From: Trebonia sp963777905
GTDB taxonomy: Bacteria; Actinomycetota; Actinomycetes; Streptosporangiales; Streptosporangiaceae
Direction: 5' to 3'
DNA length: 64,000 nucleotides
Assembly (NCBI GenBank): GCA_963777905.1
Contig: CAVZSM010000039.1
Span: forward strand, 1 to 64,000
Made by a program: the position numbers and the translations under genes. The notes under the pieces were generated by a model. It searched no databases, had not been told where the DNA came from, and saw nothing but the letters and a program-made list of their open reading frames with translations. Shown here in pieces: positions 33,363 through 42,244 of this stretch (position 1 is the first letter of the stretch; each line of letters starts with the position of its first letter).

Positions 33363-34046
33363 CCGAACGCCTTGTGGAGCCCGAACAGCCGCCGTTCCCG
33401 CTCGATCGCCAACTCGACCAACCGGTTCCGCCGCGGCGTCGATACGGACGCCTGGTAGGCCGGCTGCTCGAATACCGCCGCCGACTCGACCTCGGACAGC
33501 GCGAGGTACGTCGGCGCGCCTCCTTCGAGGAGCCGGTAGCGCCTGACCCGCCGCCAGCCGGGCACCTTGAGCAGCGCCGGGATGTGCTCGCCGGCGTACC
33601 ACGCCGCGAGGTCCGCCTCGGCGGACGGCGGCACGGACAGCGACACCGCCAGCACCACCGGCGGCCCCGCGAGCCCGTCAAGCCCGTCGCCCGTCAGGCC
33701 CGTCGGACTCGCCCGGCGGGTCATCGCCGCCGGGCGCCGAGTCGTCGCTGATCAGCTCGTACACCCGGCGGTCGAGCGTCGCCAGCGACGACATGATCGA
33801 CTTCTCCCGCGCCGACGCGTTGTCCGCGAGCGCCCGGTACTCCGGGCTGTCCAGCGTGCCCTGCCGGAACTCGTAGTAGGCGAGCCACGGCGGCAGTGCG
33901 TCGTCGAGCGCGTGGAACCGGGACCCCGACGTGATGCCGGGCACGGTCAGCCGGGCGGGGCCGTGCTCGTTGTCGTACCAGTCGTTGAACTCAGCTGCCG
34001 GGACGGGACCAGGGTCGGTGTACACGAACAGCAGACCGTCAGCCAT
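33359..34046 (-). pseudogene. EthD-like two-domain protein, frameshifted (copy 1)
   Basis: In copy 2 this is one 229-residue protein with two dimeric alpha/beta-barrel halves. Here two bases are missing in the GCCCGTCAG-type repeat at about 33675-33690, so the first half (LLFVYTDPGPVPAAEFNDWY, then DNEHGPARL) and the second half (VVLAVSLSVPPSAEADLAAW, then YAGEHIPALL) are in different frames. The two halves might still be made separately, but no ribosome site precedes the second. Confidence 0.8.
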
Positions 34047-34063
34047 GTCAACGATCGTAACTC

Positions 34064-34621
34064 TCAGCCGGGGCTGACGGCCGCGCCGAACGGGTCTTCG
34101 CCCGGCGACACCTGGAGCGCCACGAGCACCCGGGAGACCATGTTGTAGGCCGCCACCGTGACGGTCAGCTCGAGCAGTTCCTGCTCGCCGAAGTGCGCCC
34201 GCACCGCGTCGAACACCTGGTCGGGCACCGTCACGTGCACGGTCATCGCGTCGGCGTAGGCCAGCGCCGCCCACTGCGCCGGGCTCAGCCCGCCGCCGGC
34301 GGCGGCCCCGCCGCCCCCGCCGCTCACCCGGATCGCCGCGATCTGCTCGTCACCGAGCCCTGCCTGCCGCGCCACCGGCTCGTGCGCGACCCACTCGTAG
34401 TCCGCGCCGTTGCGGGACGCGACCCGGAGGATCGCCAGCTCCCTGATGTCCGCCGGCAGCGTCGACGCGCCGCGCACCGCGCCGAGCATGCCGTTCCACC
34501 CGTCGGCGAACGGCGGGCTGTGCAGCAGCACCCCGTCGAGCGCGGTCAGCTTGCCGCCGCGCCGCTGCCTGATCCGGTCCGTCACATCGCCGTCGGGTGC
34601 GACATAGGCCAGCCGTGCCAT
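34064..34621 (-). CDS. Carboxymuconolactone decarboxylase-family protein (copy 1)
   Basis: 185 residues: PPFADGWNGMLGAVRGASTL, PADIRELAILRVASRNGADY, EWVAHEPVARQAGLGDEQIA, then a Gly-rich loop and AALAYADAMTVHVTVPDQVF, LTVTVAAYNMVSRVLVAL. The E-W-x-x-H element corresponds to the active-site region of the CMD/AhpD fold, but the AhpD CxxC is missing. The start follows AGGGAG. The EthD-like gene begins 17 bases after its stop. A hairpin with T-run sits just upstream. Identical at protein level to copy 2. Confidence 0.87.
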   Translation of the reverse strand: MARLAYVAPDGDVTDRIRQRRGGKLTALDGVLLHSPPFADGWNGMLGAVRGASTLPADIRELAILRVASRNGADYEWVAHEPVARQAGLGDEQIAAIRVSGGGGGAAAGGGLSPAQWAALAYADAMTVHVTVPDQVFDAVRAHFGEQELLELTVTVAAYNMVSRVLVALQVSPGEDPFGAAVSPG

Positions 34622-34643
34622 CAGGGAACTCCCTTCGCGAAAC

Positions 34644-34688
34644 AAAAAAGTGGCCGGTTAAGGATGCTTAGCAACCCTAACCGGCCAC
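34644..34688 (-). terminator. Long hairpin plus T-run between the MFS and CMD-like genes (copy 1)
   Basis: On the minus strand GTGGCCGGTTA pairs perfectly with TAACCGGCCAC, the interior continues as an imperfect stem, and six T follow. It terminates the MFS transcript. The T-run ends only 22 bases before the next start codon, so transcripts from upstream would have to pass it: it may act as an attenuator, or a promoter lies within it. Confidence 0.75.
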
Positions 34689-34700
34689 CTGGACGACCGC

Positions 34701-34728
34701 GATGGCGCTCAGTCGATGGCGCTCAGTC
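34701..34728 (+). repeat. 14-bp tandem repeat, two units (copy 1)
   Basis: GATGGCGCTCAGTC twice; the MFS stop codon lies in the second unit. Copy 2 has three units (48032-48073). Confidence 0.85.
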
Positions 34729-36343
34729 GGCCGTCGCCGGGATCGCGTCGGCCGACTCAGGAACCGTGTCGACCGGCGCCGCCATCGGGTTGATTCCCTC
34801 GAGGTCCTCGCGCTTGACCCGGACCAGCACCAGGCCGATGATCAGCCCGAGCAGCATGATCCCCGCCGACACCAGGAACCCCTTCGAGAACCCGTAGGCC
34901 AGCGCGTGGTTGGTCGTGGCCAGCTGCGCCGCGGCCTCCTGGGCCTTGGACAGGTGCGCCGCCGGCAGGTGCGCCGCCGCCGCGGCGGACGACCGCAGGC
35001 TCGACGCCACCGCGCTCCACGCCACCGTGCCGAGCACCGCGAGCCCGAGCGCCCCGCCGACCTGCTGTCCGGTATTGAGCAGCGACGACGCGACGCCTGC
35101 GTCGTTGTTGGAGACCTTCGACAGCGACACCAGCGAGATCGGCACGAAGATGAGCCCCATGCCGAGCGCGGTCACCATCATCGGGCCGAGCAGCCCGCCC
35201 GCGTACGTGCTGCCTCTCAGTCAGCCGTGACAGCCAGAACATCCCGCCGGACGCCAGCGCGGATCCGGTGATGATCAGCGGCCGGGCGCCGATCCTGCCG
35301 ACGAGCTGCGACGCGAGGGCGGAGCCCAGCATGATCGTGGCGACCATCGGCAGGTACGCGATCCCGGACTTCAGCGGGCTGTACCCCCACACGTTCTGCA
35401 CGAAGAGCGTCAGGAAGAAGAACATGCCGAACAGCGCGGTGCCGATGCACAGGCTGATCAGGTACGCCCCGCTGCGGTTCCGGGACCGCACCACCCGCGG
35501 CGGCACCAGTGCGGACCGCGACCGCGCCTCGATGATGACGAACGCCACCAGCAGCACCACGGCCGCCACCAGCGACACGATGACCTTGGTGTCGCCCCAG
35601 TGCGAGACCGCCTGGCCGTTGCTGAACGTGGTCGCCGCCGAAGACAGGCCGTAGACCAGCGCCCCCAGGCCGAGGGACCCGGTGATCGCGCCGGGCAGGT
35701 CGAAGGCGCCGCGCCGCCGCTCGGACTCGCCGAGCACCATCGGCGCGAGCAGCGCGACGATCAGGCCGATGGGCACGTTGACCCACAGCACCCAGCGCCA
35801 GTCGAGGTAGTCGACGAGCAGGCCGCCCGCGATCAGGCCGACGGCGCCGCCGGCGATGGACATCGCCGCGTACACGCCCATCGCCCGGTTCCGCGGCCTG
35901 CCCTCAGGGAACGTGACCGCGATCAGCGACAGCGAGGTCGGCGCGGCGAACGCGCCGCCGACGCCCTGGAAGACCCGGGCGGTGAGCAGCCAGGCCTGGG
36001 TAGTGGCGAACCCGCCGACCAGCGAGGCGCCGGTGAACAGCAGGATGCCGAAGATGAAGATGCGCCGCCGCCCGAGCAGGTCACCGGACCGGCCGCCGAG
36101 CAGCAGCAGCCCGCCGAAGGCGAGCGCGTAGGCGTTGACCACCCATTCGAGGTTGGTTCCTGAGAAGCCCAGCGCGTGCTGGATGTGCGGCAGCGCCACA
36201 TTCACGATGGTCGCGTCGAGCACGACCATCAGCTGCGCGGTCGCGATCACGGCCAGCGCGAGTCCGAGCCGTCGCGGCGGCGTCGCCTCCGCGAGCGCGC
36301 CCCCCGCCTGGCGTGAGGTTGCAGACAAAACAGTTCCCCTCAT
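34723..36343 (-). pseudogene. DHA2-type MFS drug exporter, frameshifted (copy 1)
   Basis: The N-terminal 370 or so residues are intact: MVVLDATIVNVALPHIQHAL, NLEWVVNAYALAFGGLLLLG, GRSGDLLGRRRIFIFGILLF and 10 or so membrane segments. At about 35212-35228 a run of substitutions and one extra base shift the frame, so the C-terminal segments (LGMGLIFVPISLVSLSKVSN, NNDAGVASSLLNTGQQVGGA) are out of frame with the start. The intact 539-residue form is in copy 2. Downstream of the MarR gene, which it follows by 17 bases. Confidence 0.85.
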
Positions 36344-36360
36344 CCCGGTTTCGGTCGTTT

Positions 36361-36879
36361 TTATTCCGAACGTACGGTTGCGTCTCTACTGTCAAACGCC
36401 GTCTCAGGAGCGGAATCAGCGCTCGGCCCGTGGCTGCTCAGCATCTTCTTGAGCAGCCCGAGGAAGCACTCCCGTTCCGTGTCGTCGAGCGCGTAACACC
36501 AGGGCATCCGTTCGGCGAGTTCCTGCATCAGCCGCTCCTTCGCGGCGATGCCTTCCTGGGTAAGCACCAGGTTTTTCACCCGCCGGTCTCGCTGGCTGGG
36601 CTCCCGCTTGGCAAGCCCGGCCCGTTCGAGCCCGTCCGCCACGGCCGTGACGAACGACGCGTCGCACCCCATTCGCTGCGCGAGTTCCTTCATGGCCAGC
36701 ACCCCGTCCAGTTTGACCAGCGCGAGCAGGTCACTGGGTGCCACCCGGAAGCTGGCCGCGATCGACTGGCCGATCCCGGCGAGCTGCTTGACGAGTACGC
36801 CGAACGCGTCGAGGATCTCCCGGTTCAGCGCTGGCCCGTTCGCCTGCGCCTCTCCTGACTCCCGTGCTTCGACGCTCAC
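36361..36879 (-). CDS. MarR-family regulator of the exporter (copy 1)
   Basis: 172 residues: ILDAFGVLVKQLAGIGQSIA, LALVKLDGVLAMKELAQRMG, CDASFVTAVADGLERAGLAK and wing REPSQRDRRVKNLVLTQEG. It starts at GTG 36879 after GGAGAGGAAC. It precedes the exporter gene in the same direction with a short gap and has a strong promoter overlapped by a perfect palindrome. One residue differs from copy 2 (Q/E in LT-EG). Confidence 0.88.
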   Translation of the reverse strand: MSVEARESGEAQANGPALNREILDAFGVLVKQLAGIGQSIAASFRVAPSDLLALVKLDGVLAMKELAQRMGCDASFVTAVADGLERAGLAKREPSQRDRRVKNLVLTQEGIAAKERLMQELAERMPWCYALDDTERECFLGLLKKMLSSHGPSADSAPETAFDSRDATVRSE

Positions 36880-36893
36880 GTCTGTTCCTCTCC

Positions 36894-36922
36894 AGTAAAC
36901 AGACCGACTGTCGGTCTGTCAA
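36894..36922 (-). promoter_or_regulatory. Promoter with 21-bp palindrome for MarR-exporter operon (copy 1)
   Basis: Minus strand: TTGACA, 17-base spacer, TTTACT. The palindrome ACAGACCGAC-T-GTCGGTCTGT (36899-36919) fills the spacer and touches both boxes. A bound repressor, most likely the MarR protein itself, would exclude polymerase. Transcription would start about 8 bases before the start codon region's ribosome site. Confidence 0.8.
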
Positions 36923-36950
36923 GGGCAGGCTTCCCTTAATCCCTTGACTA

Positions 36951-36965
36951 ACTGAACCATTCAGT
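36951..36965. promoter_or_regulatory. Second palindrome upstream of the MarR gene (copy 1)
   Basis: ACTGAA-CCA-TTCAGT, perfect 6-bp arms, between the aldo/keto reductase 3' end and the MarR promoter. Possibly a second operator; no known match. Confidence 0.35.
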
Positions 36966-37064
36966 CGCTCAAGTTTCTTCCCGCCGGAGCGATTATTTTC
37001 TGGCGTCGCACATAGGACACGGTCAGGGCGTGTTTTGTGACACAAGTCCGGGGCGGCCGACGGG

Positions 37065-38093
37065 TCAGTTCGAGCTGGAGCGGGCCCAGATGTTGATGCC
37101 GGCCTCAACGGCGTCGTTGTCGATGGCGGCGAGCTCGTCAGAGCTGAAGGTGGTCTTGCCGGCCGCGGCCAGGTTCTCCTCGAGCTGGTGCACGCTGCTG
37201 GCGCCGACCAGCGCCGAGGTGACCCGCGGATCGCGCAGCACCCAGGAGATCGCCATCTGGGCGAGGGTCTGGCCGCGGGCGGCGGCGATCTCGTTGAGCG
37301 CCCGGACGTGCGCCATGGTCTTGTCGCTGAGCTGGTCCCGGGACAGCGACCCGTTCCTGCTGGCCCGCGAGCCCTCGGGCACGCCGGTCAGGTACTTGGT
37401 GGTGAGCAGGCCCTGCGCCAGCGGGGAGAACGCGATGCAGCCGACGCCCTCGTCCTCAAGGACGTCGAGCAGCCCGCCCTCGATCCAGCGGTTCAGCATC
37501 GAGTACGACGGCTGGTGGATCAGCAACGGGGTGCCGAGAGAGCGGAGGATCCTGGCAGCGTCACTAGTCCGTTCCGGAGAATAGGACGAGATGCCGGCGT
37601 ACAAAGCTTTCCCCTGCTTGACCGCGGTATCCAGCGCACCCATCGTCTCTTCCAGCGGCGTGTCCGGGTCGAAGCGGTGGCTGTAGAAGATGTCCACGTA
37701 CTCCAGGCCCATCCGCCGCAGCGACGCCTCCAGGCTGGCGAGCAGGTACTTGCGGGAGCCCCATTCGCCGTACGGGCCCGGCCACATGTCGTAGCCCGCC
37801 TTGGTGGAGATGATCAGCTGGTCCCGGTACGGCCGGAAGTCCTCGGCCATCAGCCGCCCGAAGTTGAGCTCGGCGTGGCCGTACGGCGGTCCGTAGTTGT
37901 TCGCGAGGTCGAAGTGGGTGACCCCCAGGTCGAAGGCGCGGCGCAGGATCGCGCGCTGGGTGTCGATCGGGGTGGCGTCGCCGAAGTTCTGCCACAGGCC
38001 GAGGGAGACCGCGGGCAGCTGGATGCCGCTGCGCCCGCAGCGGCGGTAGGGCATCTTCTCTTCGTACCGGTCAGAAGCGGCAACGTAAGTCAT
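37065..38093 (-). CDS. Aldo/keto reductase, YghZ-like (copy 1)
   Basis: 342 residues: MPYRRCGRSGIQLPAVSLGL, catalytic Asp/Tyr in THFDLANNYGPPYGHAE, Lys in IISTKAGYDMWPGPYGEWGS, His in VDIFYSHRFDPDTPLEET, then GISSYSPERT, FSPLAQGLLTTKYL and SALVGASSVHQLEENLAA (NADPH pocket). This is the pattern of the AKR14/L-glyceraldehyde-3-phosphate reductase group. It lies 47 bases after the ABC permease stop and may be the fourth gene of that operon. The ATG at 38093 lacks a clear ribosome site. Identical in copy 2. Confidence 0.88.
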   Translation of the reverse strand: MTYVAASDRYEEKMPYRRCGRSGIQLPAVSLGLWQNFGDATPIDTQRAILRRAFDLGVTHFDLANNYGPPYGHAELNFGRLMAEDFRPYRDQLIISTKAGYDMWPGPYGEWGSRKYLLASLEASLRRMGLEYVDIFYSHRFDPDTPLEETMGALDTAVKQGKALYAGISSYSPERTSDAARILRSLGTPLLIHQPSYSMLNRWIEGGLLDVLEDEGVGCIAFSPLAQGLLTTKYLTGVPEGSRASRNGSLSRDQLSDKTMAHVRALNEIAAARGQTLAQMAISWVLRDPRVTSALVGASSVHQLEENLAAAGKTTFSSDELAAIDNDAVEAGINIWARSSSN

Positions 38094-38140
38094 GAACAAG
38101 AGTCTGCCACTGCCCGTCGCGCCGGCTTCCTGCGCCGACC

Positions 38141-40696
38141 TTATTCGAGCGGCTGGCGGGCGATGCCCCCTGGGTCGCGGCCGGCCAGCAGCCAGCCAAG
38201 GACCGTCGCGGCGAGCGGCATGCCCACCAGGATCACCAGCAGGTTGGTCACGGGGATGCTGGTCAGCGACGACAGGCCGTCGAGCGAATTGCTCCTGAAG
38301 AAGCCGATCGCCGCCAGGTACCCGCCGACGATCCCGACCACTGCGCCGGTGAACGCGAGCGCGCCCGCGGTCGTCGCCGTGATCGCGCGGCGCGTGCTGC
38401 CGCCCGCCCCGGTCGCGGACAGCGTGCGCAGGTCACGGGCCGCCTCGCTGCGGACGAGGCCGACGCTCAGGCCGAGGATGCCGATCGCGAGCACGATCCC
38501 GAACAGCGTGGCCGCGTCGATGATCTGCGCCAGCGACGGGATGCTGTTGCGGGTCTCGACGCCCATGCCGGCCGCCGCGGCGATCCGCTGAGCGTCGGTG
38601 ACCTGGGTGGCGGTGAGGCCGTTCGGCACCTGGATGAGCCAGCCCTCGATCCCGACCGACTTCTGCAGGTGCAGGGTGGTGATCGCGTGCTCGGTGACCA
38701 CCGTGTTCGGCGCGGACGTGCCGGACGGGAGCTGGCTGATCTCCTGAATCGGCGGGTTGGCGATGCAGCTGCCCGCCGGGCAGGGCCACGAGTTCTGGCC
38801 GTTGGGCCCGTTTCCGCCCCCCGGGCCGAAGCCCTGTCCGCCGGTGCCCTGGTTGCCGTAGGTGAGCTGCATCAGGCTCATCGTCGACAGCCCTGGACGC
38901 ATCGTCAGGATGTCGGCGTCCGGGTTGATCTGCGACTGCTTGATGCCGAACGCGCTCAGCAGCTGCGGCGTCGCCACGTAGATCTGGCCGGACCAGGAGC
39001 GCCCGTTCGCGGCGTGGTCCAGGTTCACGCTGGTGTTCTCCAGCGCGATCACGCTGGTCGTGCCGAGCTCGGCGGCGATGTCCTTCGCGACCTTTGGCGC
39101 GGCCGCTATCTGGGCATTGGTCGGGTTGTTGTCAGGAACCGCCGAGCGGCCGTTGCCGTTGCCTGGCCCGTAGACGATGAGCTGGTTGGACGAGAGGTTC
39201 GGGCCGGCGTAGTCGAGGGCGTTGGCGAACCTGGCGGCGCTTGCCACGCAGATGATGACCGCGATCAGCGTGCTGAGGCTGATCGCCGCCAGCGCCGGTC
39301 CGGACCGGGCCCGGTACCGTGCCAGATCGCGCAGCGCCAGCCTGATGGCGACCGGGCTCCGCCGCCCGGCGGCGGCGACCACCGACAGGAGCGCCGGGGC
39401 CAGCAGCACGATGGCGACGGTGAGCGTGATGAAGCCGACGGCGAGTTCCAGCGTCCCGTTGTTCTGGCCTCCGCCGCTCCCAGCGGTAGCCCCGGCCGCG
39501 CCGAGCAGCAGGAACGCGCCGACCAGGAAGCAGATACCGATCGGGATCGCCAGGTGCCTGGTCTTCTTCGGCGCGGGCGGGCGGCCGGCCAGCGCGGCCA
39601 CCACCGGGACTTTCGCGATCGTCTTCGCCGGCCGGGAGGCGGCGAAGTAGGTCGCGATGATGGCCAGGGCCATCGAGATGCCGATGACGGTCCACGGCAG
39701 CTGGAACACGCCCATGACGTGGTGCGCGCTGTTCTCGGCCTGCGGGCGGTAGGCCAGCCAGGCGAGGAAGCCGAGCACCGCTCCCGCGATGGCGCCCACG
39801 ATGCCGGTGGCGGCGCCGTTGGCCCTGACGACCAGGCGGATGTGCCGCTGCGTCGCGCCCTGAGCGGCGAGCATGCCGATCGCCCTCAGCCTGCGCTGCG
39901 CGAGGACGGTGAACCCGCCGACGCCGACGAGCGCGATGAGCAGCATGCCGAGCACGGCCGCGGCGATCGATATCGTCTCAGGGTTGACCTCGTTGGTGTT
40001 CGCCACCGTCTGCGCGGTCGTCACGTTCATGGTCTGGGTGCTGAGGCTCGACGCGCTGACCCCCGGCGCGTCGAACAGCACCGTCACGTTGTCCGGGTTC
40101 GTGACCTGGCCGGGGATGACCAGGGCGAACTCGTCGAGCAGGCTTTCCGGGTTCTGGACGATGCCTGTTACTTTCCTGGTGACGCCGTTGACGGTCCAGC
40201 TGCTGCCGATCCGCAGGTTGAAGGAGCTCGCGACGCCGCTGGTCACGGCGATCTGGCTCGCAGTGGCGGGATATGCGCCGCTGACCAGGCTCAATAGCGG
40301 ACCGCCGTACGGCCCGTGCGGATCCTGCGCCCGCAGCTCGAAGGTGTTCAAGGTGCCGGGGATCTGGGCGCTCTGGTTCTCGATGACGTCGACTCTGCCC
40401 CAGCGGTTCTCAAGGTTCTTTATCTGGGCGTTGACGCTCGCCGGGGAGCCGGAGAACGAGGCGGCGTCCTGCGCGGTGCCGAGCACCCCGGCGACCGGGG
40501 CCGGCGTGTTGGTCGCGACCGTCGAGGCCACCACGGTGGCCCCGACCGCGACGGTGATCAGCGCGAGGATCAGCAGCTGCTGCCGCCATTCGCTGCGCAG
40601 CAGCCGGATGGCCCAGCGGACGACCGCGCGGCGGGCAGGCACCCCGCCGTTCGGCATTCTGTGCGCGGGCCGTTCCGTTACCGCCGTGGCGCTCAC
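38141..40696 (-). CDS. FtsX-like ABC transporter permease (copy 1)
   Basis: 851 residues with the MacB/LolC-like order: TM1 (LLILALITVAVGATVVAS), first extracytoplasmic domain (about 60-245), three TMs with VLAQRRLRAIGMLAAQGATQ, further TMs to about 475, a second extracytoplasmic domain (about 490-715; contains Gly/Asn-rich FGPGGGNGPNGQ and a Cys pair in WPCPAGSC), and three final TMs. It overlaps the ATPase stop by 4 bases. It differs from copy 2 at 15 residues, nearly all outside the membrane core. Substrate unknown; export or envelope remodelling is likely. Confidence 0.88.
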   Translation of the reverse strand: MSATAVTERPAHRMPNGGVPARRAVVRWAIRLLRSEWRQQLLILALITVAVGATVVASTVATNTPAPVAGVLGTAQDAASFSGSPASVNAQIKNLENRWGRVDVIENQSAQIPGTLNTFELRAQDPHGPYGGPLLSLVSGAYPATASQIAVTSGVASSFNLRIGSSWTVNGVTRKVTGIVQNPESLLDEFALVIPGQVTNPDNVTVLFDAPGVSASSLSTQTMNVTTAQTVANTNEVNPETISIAAAVLGMLLIALVGVGGFTVLAQRRLRAIGMLAAQGATQRHIRLVVRANGAATGIVGAIAGAVLGFLAWLAYRPQAENSAHHVMGVFQLPWTVIGISMALAIIATYFAASRPAKTIAKVPVVAALAGRPPAPKKTRHLAIPIGICFLVGAFLLLGAAGATAGSGGGQNNGTLELAVGFITLTVAIVLLAPALLSVVAAAGRRSPVAIRLALRDLARYRARSGPALAAISLSTLIAVIICVASAARFANALDYAGPNLSSNQLIVYGPGNGNGRSAVPDNNPTNAQIAAAPKVAKDIAAELGTTSVIALENTSVNLDHAANGRSWSGQIYVATPQLLSAFGIKQSQINPDADILTMRPGLSTMSLMQLTYGNQGTGGQGFGPGGGNGPNGQNSWPCPAGSCIANPPIQEISQLPSGTSAPNTVVTEHAITTLHLQKSVGIEGWLIQVPNGLTATQVTDAQRIAAAAGMGVETRNSIPSLAQIIDAATLFGIVLAIGILGLSVGLVRSEAARDLRTLSATGAGGSTRRAITATTAGALAFTGAVVGIVGGYLAAIGFFRSNSLDGLSSLTSIPVTNLLVILVGMPLAATVLGWLLAGRDPGGIARQPLE

Positions 40697-41418
40697 TGGT
40701 GTCGCTCCTGAGTGAAGAGGGACTCAGGACCTGGCGCCGCAGCGGTCTGGTCCGTCACCTGGCCGTCCCTCAGGAACACCACGCGGTCCGCCCAGGACGC
40801 GAGCTGCGCGTCATGGGTGACGACCACCGCGGTCATCCCGCCCACCTTGCACGCGTCGAGCAGCAGGCGCATGACCGCCTGCGCGTTCGTTGAGTCCAGT
40901 GCGCCCGACGGCTCGTCGGCGAGCAGCAGCCTCCGCTCGCCCACCATCGCGCGCGCGATCGCCACCCGCTGCCGTTCCCCGCCAGAGAGCTGGTCGGGGT
41001 AGTGCGCTGCCCGCTCGCGCAGGCCAAGTCGTTCGAGCCCGCGCAGGCCGGGGACGCGCGCCTTGCGGGCGGACACGCCGTCAAGCTCAAGGGGCAGCGA
41101 GACGTTCTCCGCCGCGGTCAGCCCTGGCAGCAGGTTGAAGTCCTGGAATACGTAGCCGATGACGCGCCGCCGCAGCCGCGCCTTGGTGTTGCGAGACGCC
41201 TTGCTGACCGGCTGCCCGGCGATCAGCACCTCGCCGGACGTCGGCTCCTCCAGCGTTCCTGCGATGGTCAGCAGCGTGCTCTTCCCCGAGCCGCTGGGTC
41301 CCATCACCGCGACCATCTCGCCCTCGTCTGCCGTCAGGCTCACCTCGCGCAAGGCGTGCACCTCGGCGTCCCCTTGCCCGTAGGACCTGGACACCCGGCG
41401 CAGCTCCAGCATGCTCAT
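40693..41418 (-). CDS. ABC transporter ATPase, MacB/LolD type (copy 1)
   Basis: 241 residues: Walker A GPSGSGKST at 40-48, Q-loop VIGYVFQDFNLLPGLTAAEN, signature LSGGERQRVAIARAM, Walker B RLLLADEPSGALDS, H-loop AVVVTHDAQLASWADRVVFL. Typical partner of FtsX-like permeases. It overlaps both the PadR stop and the permease start by 4 bases. Three residues differ from copy 2 (R/H near position 7, E/A in GTLE-PTSG, last residue Q/P). Confidence 0.92.
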   Translation of the reverse strand: MSMLELRRVSRSYGQGDAEVHALREVSLTADEGEMVAVMGPSGSGKSTLLTIAGTLEEPTSGEVLIAGQPVSKASRNTKARLRRRVIGYVFQDFNLLPGLTAAENVSLPLELDGVSARKARVPGLRGLERLGLRERAAHYPDQLSGGERQRVAIARAMVGERRLLLADEPSGALDSTNAQAVMRLLLDACKVGGMTAVVVTHDAQLASWADRVVFLRDGQVTDQTAAAPGPESLFTQERHQ

Positions 41419-42026
41419 CGCCGTACTCTCATTTCCCGCCACTGCCGTGGCAGCGGCGCTCGTGTCTGGTTTCTGGGGCTCGCCTGGCCCGCCCAGGTCG
41501 TCGCACCCTCGGTTGCCGCGCGATTGACGCGGGCTTCTGCGGCGTCCAGCCACCTGGCGACCCCATCGAGCCGGAACAGCTCGGCGTCGATCGCCAGCGA
41601 CATGGTCCAGTCGCCCCCGGCGTCGTATTCCTTGATCCGGGTCCACTGCTGCATCAGCTCGACCAGGTAGCGCCGGTGCGCCTGGATCACCGCGTGCACA
41701 TCGGCGCTCGGCACGTACAGCGCCACCAGGATCTTCATCACGAGTTCGTCGCGTGGCGGCGAGCTCAGGTCCGGCGGCGTGCGCAGCCATCTGGCCAGCT
41801 CCCGCTCGCCTTCTGCGGTGATCCTGAAGCCCTTCCGCGGGCCTTCCTCGCCGGTGCCGTCGGACTCCGCGAGCCCGTCACGCTCCAGCCGCTGCAACGT
41901 GGTGTACACCTGACCCCCGTTCAGCGGCCAGACATCGCCGGTGCGCGTTTCGAACTCCTCGCGAAGCTGCAGTCCGTACTTGGGGCCTTCGCTCAGCAGC
42001 GCGAGCAGCGCGTGGCGGACGCTCAT
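41415..42026 (-). CDS. PadR-family regulator (copy 1)
   Basis: 203 residues: SVRHALLALLSEGPKYGLQL, REEFETRTGDVWPLNGGQVY, TTLQRLERDGLAESDGTGEE, then FRITAEGERELARWL and a long helical dimerisation tail (VIQAHRRYLVELMQQWTRIK). First gene of the PadR-ATPase-permease operon, the common arrangement in which PadR represses the transporter. Operator-like sites lie just upstream. Confidence 0.9.
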   Translation of the reverse strand: MSVRHALLALLSEGPKYGLQLREEFETRTGDVWPLNGGQVYTTLQRLERDGLAESDGTGEEGPRKGFRITAEGERELARWLRTPPDLSSPPRDELVMKILVALYVPSADVHAVIQAHRRYLVELMQQWTRIKEYDAGGDWTMSLAIDAELFRLDGVARWLDAAEARVNRAATEGATTWAGQASPRNQTRAPLPRQWREMRVRR

Positions 42027-42036
42027 GACCTGGTAC

Positions 42037-42071
42037 TACTCGACATCATGCTGGGTAGGCTACTGAGTAGC
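42037..42071. promoter_or_regulatory. Operator-like repeats upstream of the PadR gene (copy 1)
   Basis: GCTACTGAGTAGC (42059-42071) is a perfect 13-bp palindrome. Next to it TACTCGACATCATGCTGGGTA (42037-42057, 21 bases) is a degenerate palindrome that is better preserved in copy 2. Both lie 11-45 bases from the PadR start. Confidence 0.55.
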
Positions 42072-42101
42072 ACGCTGGATCGCAGTGGTGCTGAGCACCC
42101 A

Positions 42102-42119
42102 GTTGCGCGGAGGCGCAAC
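42102..42119. promoter_or_regulatory. GTTGCGC-GGAG-GCGCAAC hairpin (copy 1)
   Basis: A perfect 7-bp stem with 4-base loop between the divergent PadR and dienelactone hydrolase genes. It may be an operator or a leader hairpin. The copy 2 equivalent is at 55446-55463. Confidence 0.4.
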
Positions 42120-42244
42120 CCCCGCCCGGGGTAGAGCTAGCTACAGCCGACCTGTCCCGTTCGTTCGCCTCGCTAACGAGCCGGGTGGGATGATTCTGCT
42201 GGACCTCAACGGTAAGAATTGCTTGCTAGCGGAAGGGGTTGCCG

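Noticed and set aside
33300..33400. Transposon or IS flanking the duplicated block
   Set aside because: No transposase, terminal inverted repeats or target duplications are visible at 33345, 46673 or 60017.
34650..34688. IdeR/DtxR iron box in the hairpin loop (TTAGG...CCTTAA)
   Set aside because: The spacing and inner bases do not fit the 19-bp consensus; a terminator explains the structure better.
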